Shown here piece after piece: positions 54,422 to 63,974 of a stretch of DNA of 64,000 bases. Where the stretch lies: the NCBI GenBank assembly GCA_018222405.1, contig JAAFAI010000010.1, positions 102,458 through 166,457 of the forward strand, in the 5' to 3' direction. Under the pieces are notes generated by a model. It searched no databases. It was not told where the DNA came from and saw only the letters and a program-made list of their open reading frames with translations. A program made the translations under genes and the position numbers. Within the stretch, counting starts at the first letter, position 1. Every line of letters begins with the position of its first letter. This stretch comes from Gammaproteobacteria bacterium. Its GTDB lineage: Bacteria > Pseudomonadota > Gammaproteobacteria > Enterobacterales > Alteromonadaceae.

Positions 54422-54759
54422 AACAATACTCCTGACTGGCAAAGATGATGAGTGGCAACGAGTAACAACGCAGGCTGGCAATGGTCAGTGACTTTTTCGA
54501 CAGATTGCAGCGGGCTAACAACTATGAGCAAAGTGATAGCAATTGTGGTGCCAGATACCTGACCAAACAGTCAAGCCCTGAATAAGTGGCGGCAGACGCC
54601 TGTATTCAAAGCAATCGCTCTGATAAGTGCGACCTGCGTGCACCAATTGGTTACATCCTTGCACTGCGCACTGGCAGATAAATTTATCAAACGGGCAATC
54701 TCTACGGCCTGCTCTCACGTATAGCTCAACATGAATACCCAGCCCGCCAATAAGTATTT

Positions 54760-56265
54760 ATGACATCATCGGTACCGCCCAAGCTCACTGTGGTGTGGTT
54801 TAAGCGTGACTTGCGATTACAGGATCACGAGCCGCTCCATCATGCAGTATCTGTTGCTACCGATAAGGGGTATGCGGTGTTACCGTTGTATCTTTTCGAG
54901 CCGGACATCATGGCCGACCCGCACCATTCAGAACGGCACTGGCGGTTTGTGTGGCAAAGCCTGCTGGCCATGCAGCGTACGTTACAGGCAGCCGGGGGCG
55001 AATTGCATGTCAGCTACGATAACGCCATTGCATTTTTTCGCCGGCTGATAGCGGCACATCCACATATCGAAGTGATGAGTTATGCCGAAACCGGCCTGCA
55101 TTGTACCTTTGAGCGGGATAAGCAACTCAGCGCGCTGTTTGAGAGGCACAACGTCAACTGGCGGGAATTTCCCTATGCCGGGGTTCAGCGCGGTATTACG
55201 CACCGGCGCACCTGGCATCAGCGCTGGCAACAAGTGATGGCCCAACCCGCTTTATCGACTGATCTGCATCACTCACACTGGTACATTAATAAATCTCTGG
55301 TTAACCGGGTGCCCGGCAATATTGCCTCGCGTTTACATCAACCCGACGATACCAAGCAACCCGGTGGCGAGCACCACGCCCATAAACTGCTGGCGACTTT
55401 TCTGACAGATCGGCACACCCATTATCATCGCCATATCTCGAGCCCGCTGGCCAGCTTTAACAGCTGCTCCCGGCTGTCGCCCTATTTGGCCTGGGGTAAT
55501 ATCAGCCTGCGCCAGGTTTATCAGGCTTTAAATAATGCTGGCAGCAAACGCCCACGATCGTTAAGCGCTTTTGCGTCGCGATTACACTGGCATTGCCATT
55601 TTATTCAGAAGTTCGAAAGTGAGTGCGAACAGGAATTTCGCGCGGTCAATCATGCCTATAAGCACTTTCCTTATCGCGAGGATGACAAGGTTGAAACCGA
55701 CCTAGCGGCGTGGAAAACAGGCACCACCGGCATTCCCATGGTAGATGCTTGTATGCGCTGTGTTAATCACACTGGTTATTTAAACTTTCGTATGCGTGCC
55801 ATGCTAGTGAGCTTTTTAACCCATTACCTGCTGATTGACTGGCGGCTGGGCGTGCATCATCTTGCCCGACAGTTTCTTGATTTTGAGCCGGGAATTCATT
55901 ACCCGCAGTTTCAGATGCAGGCAGGCGTAACCGGCACCAATACCCTGCGTATTTATAACCCGGTAAAACAGGCTGAAGACAACGATCCCGACGGCAGTTT
56001 TATTCGCCAGTGGATACCTGAAATTGCCCATCTGCCAAACGAGGAGCTCTTTGCGCCCTGGCTAATACCGCCACTCACCCATATGGCAATGGAGCAACCG
56101 GTACCAGAGCGTTACCTACACCCTGTTGCACAACCGGATGAAGCCATTACCCGGCACCGGGATTTATTATGGAATTGGCGAAAAAGAGATGATGTTAAAC
56201 GGGAGGCGAGACGGATCCTTCATCGCCACTCTATACCTGCCAGCCAGGTAAAGCCTAATCGCTGA
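54760..56265 (+). CDS. cryptochrome/deoxyribodipyrimidine photolyase family protein
   Basis: The N-terminal photolyase alpha/beta domain begins LTVVWFKRDLRLQDHEPLHH. The FAD-binding domain has SRLSPYLAWGNISLRQVYQ, TGIPMVDACMRCVNHTGYLNFRMRAML in parts, and WRLGVHHLARQFLDFEPGIH. Its 501 residues are within range for photolyases and cryptochromes. The substrate (CPD or 6-4) or a sensory role cannot be settled by eye. Its last 11 bases overlap the convergent protease gene. Confidence 0.92.
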   Translation: MTSSVPPKLTVVWFKRDLRLQDHEPLHHAVSVATDKGYAVLPLYLFEPDIMADPHHSERHWRFVWQSLLAMQRTLQAAGGELHVSYDNAIAFFRRLIAAHPHIEVMSYAETGLHCTFERDKQLSALFERHNVNWREFPYAGVQRGITHRRTWHQRWQQVMAQPALSTDLHHSHWYINKSLVNRVPGNIASRLHQPDDTKQPGGEHHAHKLLATFLTDRHTHYHRHISSPLASFNSCSRLSPYLAWGNISLRQVYQALNNAGSKRPRSLSAFASRLHWHCHFIQKFESECEQEFRAVNHAYKHFPYREDDKVETDLAAWKTGTTGIPMVDACMRCVNHTGYLNFRMRAMLVSFLTHYLLIDWRLGVHHLARQFLDFEPGIHYPQFQMQAGVTGTNTLRIYNPVKQAEDNDPDGSFIRQWIPEIAHLPNEELFAPWLIPPLTHMAMEQPVPERYLHPVAQPDEAITRHRDLLWNWRKRDDVKREARRILHRHSIPASQVKPNR

Positions 56266-56767
56266 CTGAAACGCTGGCGTGGAGCTGCGACTGGTCGCAC
56301 TGGCTGAGGGTAAGTCTGGCTGGCGCCAACTCAATGCCCAGCGGTGCGGCACGACTAAGCAGTTCCATGCCCAGAATGTTGTGCTCATTGTTCATCACCG
56401 CCACGCTGACATTAGTAAACTGGCAATCGTTGCTCAGGCTTAGCAGCGGCACATTATACAGCTTCACCTTATGCTGACGTCCATTCGCCAGCCTGGCGAT
56501 AACCAGGCCATCTTCGGTGACCTGCTGAGTTTGTTTGATGCGGGCAAAGGTTGCCTTATTAAGTACGGTAAGCGAGGAGCCTGTATCAATTAAAAACAGC
56601 GTATCAGACTCGTTATCCACCTGACTCTGCAGATAAAGCGTACCGCCTTCACTGGTAGTCAGTGCAAAGCTGTTGGCCTGGACTGAAGCGATCAGAGCAA
56701 GATTGGTGCTTACCAGCATTGCCATGGCGGCAAACAGGGTTTTAACTGGTTTAACAAACATACGCAT
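56255..56767 (-). CDS. retropepsin-like aspartic protease
   Basis: A signal peptide (TLFAAMAMLVSTNLALIASVQA) precedes a single retropepsin-like domain. The catalytic motif is FLIDTGSSLTVLN near residue 55 and the second hallmark is HNILGMELLSR near 125 (cf. ILG-x-D/E-L-L). Such clan AA proteases act as dimers. Start chosen at ATG 56767; GTG 56773 and ATG 56761 are alternatives. Target unknown. Confidence 0.85.
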   Translation of the reverse strand: MRMFVKPVKTLFAAMAMLVSTNLALIASVQANSFALTTSEGGTLYLQSQVDNESDTLFLIDTGSSLTVLNKATFARIKQTQQVTEDGLVIARLANGRQHKVKLYNVPLLSLSNDCQFTNVSVAVMNNEHNILGMELLSRAAPLGIELAPARLTLSQCDQSQLHASVSVSD

Positions 56768-56773
56768 TCTCAC

Positions 56774-57094
56774 TCACTGACTGATTCAGGACTTACCGGG
56801 GTGAGTTCATCTTTTGAGACTCACAGAGTAGTCAGCAAATTAAGCACCAAAACGTAGGTGATTGTTTTCAATGGTATGCGCTCAGCAGATCCGCCGCCAG
56901 CGCACAAAATAAGTGCTACACCGCACCAAATTATAACAATTCAAACCAATCCTTATCACCAAGTGAAGCGTAACCCTTAATGTTGATAGTTAATTACTAT
57001 CACGAGATGGTATTACTTTTTATGAAGGGCTTAATTACACTCGTATTGCCTATAAAAAATGCTAAAACTGTTTTAAATCTTCAAGGACACTACA
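56774..57094. promoter_or_regulatory. region upstream of the repeat protein with a palindrome
   Basis: A stretch of 320 bases has no supported gene. It contains the perfect inverted repeat TGATAGT-TAATT-ACTATCA at 56984-57002, about 92 bases before the repeat-protein start, a possible operator. The rest is A/T-rich. Confidence 0.45.
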
Positions 57095-57439
57095 ATGAAA
57101 TTATCAATTTTGCCTTTATTAGCTGTTTCCTGCTTGTCATTTGCCCATACTTCAGCCCAGGCTGCACCAGAAATGAACAACACCGATACCACCATGGTTG
57201 TTGAGCGCTCTGGTAAACCGCCTTTTAAGCGTACCTTTGTACAAGCCCGTACTGTTGATGTGGCCCAGTTTGAAACCAGCGCACAATGTGAAGACGTAAA
57301 AACCGTAACCCTGCGCGGCAAGCCACCATTTAAACGCTCTACCGAATGTGTTCGGGTTGTTGACGTTGCACAGTTTGAGGTCGGCTCAGAGCAGCCAACT
57401 ACAGACTTTAGCGGTAAACCACCGTTTAAGCGTCACTAA
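57095..57439 (+). CDS. small secreted protein with three GKPPFKR repeats
   Basis: The 114-residue product has a signal peptide (MKLSILPLLAVSCLSFAHTSAQA) and a short mature chain. GKPPFKR occurs three times (near residues 45, 85 and 107) and DVAQFE twice between them, so the chain is built of about 40-residue repeats; the last repeat ends at the C-terminus as GKPPFKRH. Two Cys residues (near 67 and 90) could form a disulfide. AAGGA lies upstream. I do not recognise the family or a function. Confidence 0.8.
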   Translation: MKLSILPLLAVSCLSFAHTSAQAAPEMNNTDTTMVVERSGKPPFKRTFVQARTVDVAQFETSAQCEDVKTVTLRGKPPFKRSTECVRVVDVAQFEVGSEQPTTDFSGKPPFKRH

Positions 57440-57622
57440 TCCGCCCTGTAATATCTCCCCGGGCCTGCCAGTCGGTTGCCCGGGGATACTCAAAAAACAC
57501 TTTTAATCCCCGCCCTCCCCTTCATTCGTTTATACCGATTAATCAATAAAATTTATTTCATCAATGGTTGTTGTTCCGGTACGGTAAATTAACGGTGACA
57601 GCAAAATAAACGGAATTGCATT

Positions 57623-58459
57623 ATGAAGCGTGCCCTCGTAGTAGAAGGAGGCGCCATGCGTGGCATCTTTGCCGCCGGCGTCCTCGACAGTTTTCAGCAG
57701 CAACAGTATTACCCTTTTGATCTGATGGTGGGCGTCTCTGCCGGCGCTACCAGTGCAGCAGGCTACCTGACAGGAAATGCCGAACGTAACCGTCGCATTA
57801 TCTTACGCATGGCAACCCAGCGGGACTTTTTTAATCAGCTGCGATTTGTCATGAAAGGCCATATGACCGACGTAAAATGGCTGTGGTGTGAATCCCGTGA
57901 ACGCTATCCTCTCAACGTGGACGCATTGAGCCAGCAGGTACCGCTGCAGGTGGCAATTACCAATATGCATACTGGCCGCGCCGAGTATCATCAGGCGACT
58001 GCAGAAAACATTGATGAACTAATGGAAGCTACCTGCGCCCTACCGCTGGTTTACCGTACACCGCCACAACTGGAGGATGACTTTTATGTGGATGGCGGCG
58101 TAGCCGACGCTATTCCGGTACAACATGCTTATCAACAAGGCTGTCGCGACATTACGGTTATTCTGTCGCAACCCTGGGGCTATCAGAAACCAGAAGAAAA
58201 AACACCGTGGATGACCGACAAGATGTTTGCCGATTATCCTGCCCTGATCAATACAATCCACCAGCGCAGTACCGCCTATAACGATACTCTGAAGTTTATT
58301 GCTAATCCGCCGGCCGATTGCAAAATACAGATAATCGCACCACCGGCAGACTTTCCGGTAAAACGTCTGACCATGAATAAAGCCAGGCTGATTAAAGGTT
58401 ACCGAATGGGCCGTCAGTGTGCGCAGCAATATTTCGGTCAGTATACCCGGGCAGCTTAG
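57623..58459 (+). CDS. patatin-like phospholipase (YjjU-like)
   Basis: The 278-residue protein has the patatin features: oxyanion loop GGAMRGIFAAGVLDSF near residue 9, nucleophile elbow GVSAGATSAAGY (Ser near 41), and catalytic Asp in the DGGVADAIPV motif near 158. It lacks a signal peptide. Such proteins are serine lipid hydrolases; substrate unknown. Its last four bases overlap the convergent DUF445 gene. Confidence 0.93.
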   Translation: MKRALVVEGGAMRGIFAAGVLDSFQQQQYYPFDLMVGVSAGATSAAGYLTGNAERNRRIILRMATQRDFFNQLRFVMKGHMTDVKWLWCESRERYPLNVDALSQQVPLQVAITNMHTGRAEYHQATAENIDELMEATCALPLVYRTPPQLEDDFYVDGGVADAIPVQHAYQQGCRDITVILSQPWGYQKPEEKTPWMTDKMFADYPALINTIHQRSTAYNDTLKFIANPPADCKIQIIAPPADFPVKRLTMNKARLIKGYRMGRQCAQQYFGQYTRAA

Positions 58460-59754
58460 GCAAGCTGACTGATGGCATATTCAATCGTAAACAACACACC
58501 GCCAATCAGGCCGCCAACCAGGGTGCCGTTTATGCGCACTTTCTGCAGATCCTTACCGATGTTTAATTCAATCTGCCGCGCCATGTCAGTGGCGTCCCAG
58601 CTTTCAATGGTACGTCGAATATGGTCGGTGAGAAAACCCGCCAGTTCAGGGGCGATATAACGGGCGGCTACGCCAATATGATGATTCACTGCCGCTTGTA
58701 AGTCTTTATCGGCTAAAAGTCTCGCGCCAGTGTCGCTGAACAACCGGCTCAGTCGGTTTACCACCTGACCGTCGGCGTTGGCCAGATCATCGCTTAACCA
58801 CTGATGAATATCCTGCCAGATGCGCTGCAGGTAATTGTGCAGTGCCTCGCTCTCCAGTAGCCGGTTACGGAAATCTTCAAGCTTTTGCTGCGCCGCCACG
58901 TCCGTTTCCAGACCATCAATAAAGCGGGAGATTTGTTCGTTTAAGGCCTGCCTGACCGGGTGCGCCGGATCGTTATTAATATCCTGCAGAGTGTGGCTAA
59001 CGGCACTAACAGCAATTGAAGCTCCCTGCTCACTTAACCAGCCTGACGGCAATATTTTTTCCAGCCGGCGATACTCGGTTTTCAGCCAGACATTGAGCTT
59101 ATCAGCAATAAGCGCCTGGGTTTCCTCACTTTGTAGTGCACCAGCCAACTTATCGATGAGCTTATCCACAAGCTGTTGGTGACGGTTATCCCTGGTCATT
59201 ACTCTTAGGGAGCCTGCCAGCAGGGCCGCCATTGGGATTTTGCGCAAGCCACGGTCTACCGAGCGGCGCAGAGCTTGTTGAATGGGCGTGTCATCAATCA
59301 CGTTTAATAAGCCGGTAAGACTGTCGGCTACATAATGGGCAAGGCGTGTTGCATTGTTACTTTGCGATAACCACAGGCCCATGGCTTTTGCCGGAGAACT
59401 GCGTGCCACCAGGGACTCGATAGCCTGTTCATGAAAGAATTTTTCTTTCACAAACTCTGCCAGGTTAGCGGCTATCGTGCGCTGATTGCGGGCGACTATA
59501 TTGGTATGGGGGATCGGCTTAAAGGCCGGGATAGGACGAAATAACGCGCTTACGGCAAACCAGTCAGCCAGCCCCCCTACCAGTGCAGCTTCGGCCATCA
59601 TTTTAATTAAACCCAGAGCAGTATGGTTACTCAGCGATGGTTGTAAGGTTTGCCAAACACTGATGCAGATAAACAGGCCCGCCGCGCCCAGTAACCAGAG
59701 TCCGGCCTGTCGTTTAGCCCGGCTCAATTGTAGCGCTTTATCCATAAATTCCAT
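58456..59754 (-). CDS. DUF445 family membrane protein
   Basis: The 432-residue protein has an N-terminal transmembrane helix (LWLLGAAGLFICISVW), the DUF445 motif MMAEAALVGGLADWFAVSALFRP near residue 50 given in one region, PIPHTNIVARNQRTIA, a long helical middle, and a C-terminal hydrophobic helix with GTLVGGLIGGVLFTIEYAI. The family is widespread and of unknown function. Monocistronic. Confidence 0.9.
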   Translation of the reverse strand: MEFMDKALQLSRAKRQAGLWLLGAAGLFICISVWQTLQPSLSNHTALGLIKMMAEAALVGGLADWFAVSALFRPIPAFKPIPHTNIVARNQRTIAANLAEFVKEKFFHEQAIESLVARSSPAKAMGLWLSQSNNATRLAHYVADSLTGLLNVIDDTPIQQALRRSVDRGLRKIPMAALLAGSLRVMTRDNRHQQLVDKLIDKLAGALQSEETQALIADKLNVWLKTEYRRLEKILPSGWLSEQGASIAVSAVSHTLQDINNDPAHPVRQALNEQISRFIDGLETDVAAQQKLEDFRNRLLESEALHNYLQRIWQDIHQWLSDDLANADGQVVNRLSRLFSDTGARLLADKDLQAAVNHHIGVAARYIAPELAGFLTDHIRRTIESWDATDMARQIELNIGKDLQKVRINGTLVGGLIGGVLFTIEYAISQLA

Positions 59755-59975
59755 CTCTGTTCAGGGTCAGTTGCTGGTAATGATGTATAGGCAATTAGCC
59801 GTTAAGCAAGGGATAGCACACTGATCCCCACCATTTATTTATATTTTTAAATTTTATAGAAATTTATTTTTATCATTTTGCATCCGGTTCGGTAACTCGC
59901 TCGTTTGGCTAATGACGGCTGCTTTAAATCACCCTGCAGTATGGCAGTCATACTCATTACAAGGAGATACGGAAA

Positions 59976-62039
59976 ATGAATACAAAATATCATTGGAGCT
60001 TAGGCCCGTCGATCATAGCCCTGTCACTCACCCTGGCACTTGGCGGCTGCGTGGATGACGGTGATACTGGTCCTGCAGGCCCGGCTGGAATGGATGGCGC
60101 GGATGGTAATGATGGTAGCGATGGCGCGCCGGGATTACCCCAAGGCGTATTCTTAATTGCCAACAATGGTGATTCAAATCGCGGCACCCTGACCCGGGCC
60201 GACCAAAATGCGGCAATGTTAAGCCAGTTTACCAGTGGTAATAATGAAGGTGTGATGCTGGATAGCACTGGAAATCTGTTTCAGGCTGGCGACAGCAGTA
60301 CCGGCAGCTTACGTACGGTGTGCCGAATGACATCCCGCTCCGGCGGCATGTATATGCCTTCTTATGACAAAGATATCACCGGCGCCAGTACCGGCCTTAC
60401 CAACCCTAAAGGGATCCATCTGGCCGAACACAGCGGCATGGTGTTTGTGGCGGATTTTAATGGCATGCGGATCAGCATTTTTGGCAGTCAGGCAGCAGGC
60501 AATGTAACGCCGGTTGCAGAAATTCCGCTGTCGGCCAAACCATGGGATGTCACGGTAGATGAAGTTAGCGACCGGATGTATGTGGCTCTCACCGACGGTA
60601 CTGTAGCCGTTTATGATAATGTCATAGAGTCCGGTTTTGCGCCTACAGTCATGCGTTCTATTGTACCGGCAGATGCCGATAGCAATCAGCTCTCGGTTAA
60701 TCTGCACGGGATTGTTTATGACGCCGGGAGCGATCGTCTGGTCGTTTCTGATGTGGGCGATGCGGCCGTGGCAGATGATGGCCAGCTGTTTGTGATCAAT
60801 AATGCCGCCATGGCAGAGGGTAATACAGTACCTGTCCGTCAGGTTGGCGGCCCGATGTCGATGCTGGGTAACCCGGTAGACATTATTCTTACGGGCACCA
60901 CTTTGCGTGTGGCAGAAAAATCGAACGATGCCATTCTCGTCTTCACTAACATTTTCGATGGGCCGGATGGCGACATGGCCCCCACCCTTGCAACCTCTGC
61001 CAGTAAGCCAGAGTCACTGGCTCAGGTGATGCCGGCGATGGTCTCTGTGGATGCATCAGATAACGCGCTCACCGCCACCACTATCAATGGCATTGTGGTA
61101 TCGAGTAATCCCTCGGCAGCGGGCCCAACCACCGGCCAGATCTCCCGTTACAGTGCAGTACTCAGCAGTCCCCTTGGCAGCTTTGACGCGGGCATGAGCA
61201 TTGAAAGCGTTACCATAGATGCCTTAGGCGATGGTGCCGTTACTTTCGATGATGTCGATTCTGCCATGGGTGGTGTTCTCATCATCAACCGCCTGGCCAG
61301 CATGCGGGATGACGACAGTTATACAATGTCTCAGGATCACATGATTATGGGAGCCAATACCGGTTTGGTTACACCGAAGGGGGTAGACGTGTCGTCTGTT
61401 CACGGACTGGTCTTTGTGGCTGAGTTCAATCCGGATACGCCAGCGGTGCAGGTATTTTCGTCTTGCGCGTCAGGAGATGTAGCGCCACTGCTCTCGCTGG
61501 TTGCCAGTAACGGTGCGCGTCCGTGGGACGTTGACTACGATGCTACCACCGACCGTGCTTTTGTAGCCCTGACTAACGGTACTGTAGCGGTATTTGACGA
61601 AGTCACCCGCAAACTCATGTCGGGCATGACAACGATTACCGGTGAAGACCGCTTAATTACGCCAGCTATGGGCGGAGCACCAATCACAGCGCCAACTAAC
61701 ATTCATGGTATAGACTACGATCCGCAGTCTGACAGTCTGGTAATTTCTGATGTAGGCAGCGCCGCCAGTGCCACCGACGGTAAGCTCTTTGTTATTCCGG
61801 CAGCAGGTATGGCAAATGGCTTAGCACAGATGAGTGTGATGATTGCCGGACCAAACTCTATGCTCGGCAACCCGGTAGACTTAATGCTCAGCAACGGCCA
61901 TGTGTATGTTGCCGAGAAGTCAAATAACGTGATCATGCGCTTTGATAATATTCTCAATAGCGCCAGTGGCGACATCGCTGCTGATTACAGCATGAGTTAC
62001 ACCGCGCCGGAATCGGTAGTCGTTGTGCCGGTTAACTAA
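59976..62039 (+). CDS. lipoprotein with collagen-like segment and duplicated beta-propeller domain
   Basis: A lipoprotein signal (LALGGC, Cys near 26) precedes eight Gly-X-Y triplets (GPAGPAGMDGADGNDGSDG and onward). The rest consists of two homologous halves, about residues 50-345 and 370-687. Matching landmarks are GLTNPKG/GLVTPKG, AKPWDVTVD/ARPWDVDYD, DGTVAVYD/NGTVAVFD, HGIVYDAGSD/HGIDYDPQSD, MLGNPVDI/MLGNPVDL and VAEKSND/VAEKSNN. The repeats resemble NHL- or SMP-30-like propellers. AGGAG precedes the ATG. Role unknown, probably at the cell surface. Confidence 0.88.
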   Translation: MNTKYHWSLGPSIIALSLTLALGGCVDDGDTGPAGPAGMDGADGNDGSDGAPGLPQGVFLIANNGDSNRGTLTRADQNAAMLSQFTSGNNEGVMLDSTGNLFQAGDSSTGSLRTVCRMTSRSGGMYMPSYDKDITGASTGLTNPKGIHLAEHSGMVFVADFNGMRISIFGSQAAGNVTPVAEIPLSAKPWDVTVDEVSDRMYVALTDGTVAVYDNVIESGFAPTVMRSIVPADADSNQLSVNLHGIVYDAGSDRLVVSDVGDAAVADDGQLFVINNAAMAEGNTVPVRQVGGPMSMLGNPVDIILTGTTLRVAEKSNDAILVFTNIFDGPDGDMAPTLATSASKPESLAQVMPAMVSVDASDNALTATTINGIVVSSNPSAAGPTTGQISRYSAVLSSPLGSFDAGMSIESVTIDALGDGAVTFDDVDSAMGGVLIINRLASMRDDDSYTMSQDHMIMGANTGLVTPKGVDVSSVHGLVFVAEFNPDTPAVQVFSSCASGDVAPLLSLVASNGARPWDVDYDATTDRAFVALTNGTVAVFDEVTRKLMSGMTTITGEDRLITPAMGGAPITAPTNIHGIDYDPQSDSLVISDVGSAASATDGKLFVIPAAGMANGLAQMSVMIAGPNSMLGNPVDLMLSNGHVYVAEKSNNVIMRFDNILNSASGDIAADYSMSYTAPESVVVVPVN

Positions 62040-62057
62040 TCTAACAGGCAGTTACCA

Positions 62058-62084
62058 AAGCGCCCAATTCCGGGCGCTTTTTTT
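62058..62084. terminator. terminator between the propeller lipoprotein and the YCF48-like gene
   Basis: The stem AAGCGCCC-AATTCC-GGGCGCTT followed by TTTTT lies 18 bases after the + strand stop. Confidence 0.9.
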
Positions 62085-62099
62085 AATCCTACTGGTGGG

Positions 62100-63107
62100 T
62101 TATCGGTACAACTCCACCACGCCGTTTTTCCCCACGCCTATACAGCCCTTCTCAGCCTGACAGGCCAAGCTCCAGATATTACTTTGGCTGACTATCTGCC
62201 ACTTTTCGGCGCCAGGTTTTAATACAGCCACGCCCTGAGGATTACTCACCCAATACTCAAAACCTTCGGTTGTCGCCAGTAAAGCTGAGCCATATACAGC
62301 GCCTTTTAGAGGTAATTCAGGTAATGCCTGCCAGGTTTCACTATCAATGAAATACTGCCAGGCACTCGCCGGCTCACCGGCGAGCTTTAGACTGCCGCCA
62401 CTGACAAACACAGTGTCTGTTGTTGCCTGTGCCGAGAAAATTCCACCAGCCTCGCCGCCGGCAATCGGGCTTTCAATACTTTGCCATTGGTTACCCTCAA
62501 GCAATAATAGCCGCGGTATATCGCCATTACCGGTGCCAATCACGACGCCCCTGCCGGGAGCGTCATTCAGGCAGGTACCGCTGGAGGCAAACCCGCCCTC
62601 TGATGTCTGGGCTTTGATAGGCAGAGACTGTCTTTGCCAGTTTAGTCCGCCATCGGTGGTGGCCAGCACAAACAAGCCCTGCTCATCGGAATCGCCATAT
62701 AACCAGCCCATGGTGAGAGAGGTCATATAAAAGCAGTCATAAAATGTACTTTGCTGCTGTCCCTGTGACACCTGCTGCCAGTGCTTGCCATTATCATCGC
62801 TGATAAACATGCCGGAATCAGGCCCTTCCCCGGCACTCATTACCACCAGGCGGCCGTTACCGAGACGTTGATTATCACGAAACTGCCTGCTTTCTGAGCC
62901 GGTTGGGCCAGGTATCTGCTGCCAGCTTGCGCCATCATCGTCAGACAAATAAATCGCACCAGCGGTACCGGAAGCTACTGCGTAATTATCCTGCCAGGTG
63001 ACAGCCTGAAACGAGACATTTTCGTCTAACTGATGAACGGTTACACCGGCTCGGGCCAAAGGTAAAATACTGGCATAAACCAAAACAGAAAAGAGGAGTG
63101 TTTTCAT
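62100..63107 (-). CDS. YCF48/BNR-repeat secreted protein
   Basis: A signal peptide (MKTLLFSVLVYASILPLARA) precedes a propeller-like repeat protein with BNR/Asp-box motifs: YLSDDDGASWQQIPG, FISDDNGKHWQQVSQ and LATTDGGLNWQRQSL. This is the layout of YCF48-related photosynthesis-system stability factors and sialidase-like propellers, but no catalytic residues are evident. I chose ATG 63107 over an upstream ORF start 18 codons earlier because it begins the signal peptide. Function unknown. Confidence 0.85.
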   Translation of the reverse strand: MKTLLFSVLVYASILPLARAGVTVHQLDENVSFQAVTWQDNYAVASGTAGAIYLSDDDGASWQQIPGPTGSESRQFRDNQRLGNGRLVVMSAGEGPDSGMFISDDNGKHWQQVSQGQQQSTFYDCFYMTSLTMGWLYGDSDEQGLFVLATTDGGLNWQRQSLPIKAQTSEGGFASSGTCLNDAPGRGVVIGTGNGDIPRLLLLEGNQWQSIESPIAGGEAGGIFSAQATTDTVFVSGGSLKLAGEPASAWQYFIDSETWQALPELPLKGAVYGSALLATTEGFEYWVSNPQGVAVLKPGAEKWQIVSQSNIWSLACQAEKGCIGVGKNGVVELYR

Positions 63108-63177
63108 AGGCGGGGGCAGAAATCCGTGGTTAAATTTGCTAACATTAAAATTATCATACAATTAGAAAAAGCATTCT

Positions 63178-63621
63178 ATGGCAAAGCCTAAACCCATAAT
63201 AGAAATAGTCACTTATGGTATTCACACCAAGTGGGATGCCGACGCCAAAGCATTACCCAAAATAAAGACATTCACCAATCATATTCCTTTGGAGCTGGAT
63301 ATTGAGTTTGGCTTTATTGTTAACATAAAACGGGCCAAAAATCAGCAGGTACGTTATTGCATTTATCATCCCGATATCCCCGACGAAGACGGTGTGCCCA
63401 TGCCGCCTTTTGACGGCGAAGAATATATTCGCTCCAATGACTGGGATTTCTATCTGGGCGATACGCTGTGGGAACCGCTTAGTAACAAAGTGGGCGACTG
63501 GCGAATGACCCTGGAAATGAATGGCCGGATCATTGCGGATAAAACCTTTACCGTAGAAGATGATCTGCCCTATGACGGCGCACAATTCTGGCAACGGGGA
63601 AAACCCAAATTAAGACGTTAA
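63178..63621 (+). CDS. DUF3859 family protein
   Basis: The 147-residue soluble protein has a predicted all-beta fold: IVTYGIHTKWDADAKALP, LELDIEFGFIVNIKRAKNQQ, YIRSNDWDFYLGDTLWEPL and GDWRMTLEMNGRIIADKTF. I associate this pattern with DUF3859. Function unknown. It is divergent from the YCF48-like gene. Confidence 0.78.
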   Translation: MAKPKPIIEIVTYGIHTKWDADAKALPKIKTFTNHIPLELDIEFGFIVNIKRAKNQQVRYCIYHPDIPDEDGVPMPPFDGEEYIRSNDWDFYLGDTLWEPLSNKVGDWRMTLEMNGRIIADKTFTVEDDLPYDGAQFWQRGKPKLRR

Positions 63622-63818
63622 ACAGGCCGTGGTGGCTTGCCATGTTTTCGGGCAATTTTGCACCGTTGTGACACATTCGGCCGGCCATCAGGAATAACAA
63701 TCTCTGTTTAAACAATCGGTTAGATTTTTACCCGCCAGGGAATAATCCTTGCAAAACATATCTTAATGATCTCCACAAAAACCCGATGAATACCATCTGA
63801 CAAGAATACGGAGTGTGT

Positions 63819-63974
63819 ATGCAAGCATTTATCGAAGGTATGCCAAAGGCAGAGTTACATGTTCATATTGAGGGCACGCTGGAACCCGAACTGAGCTTTG
63901 CGCTGGCGAAAAAAAATAATATCGAACTCCCCTACGATACCCCTGCGGCGTTTTTCAAGGTAGTTGTCGCCTGA
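63819..63974 (+). pseudogene. adenosine/adenine deaminase N-terminus, interrupted
   Basis: The frame opens MQAFIEGMPKAELHVHIEG, with the HxH metal motif of the adenosine/adenine deaminase family, and continues collinear (TLEPELSFALAKKNNIELPYDTP) to AAFFKV, where the family expects roughly 280 more residues. Instead VVA and TGA follow at 63972. The break near 63957-63965 suggests an insertion or frameshift; the remaining 26 bases of the window show no deaminase sequence in any frame. TACGGAG precedes the ATG. Confidence 0.65.

Noticed and set aside
54515..54718. 67-codon minus-strand frame upstream of the deaminase lipoprotein
   Set aside because: Cys-rich, unlike its neighbours, no SD and no family; more likely spacer DNA between divergent genes.
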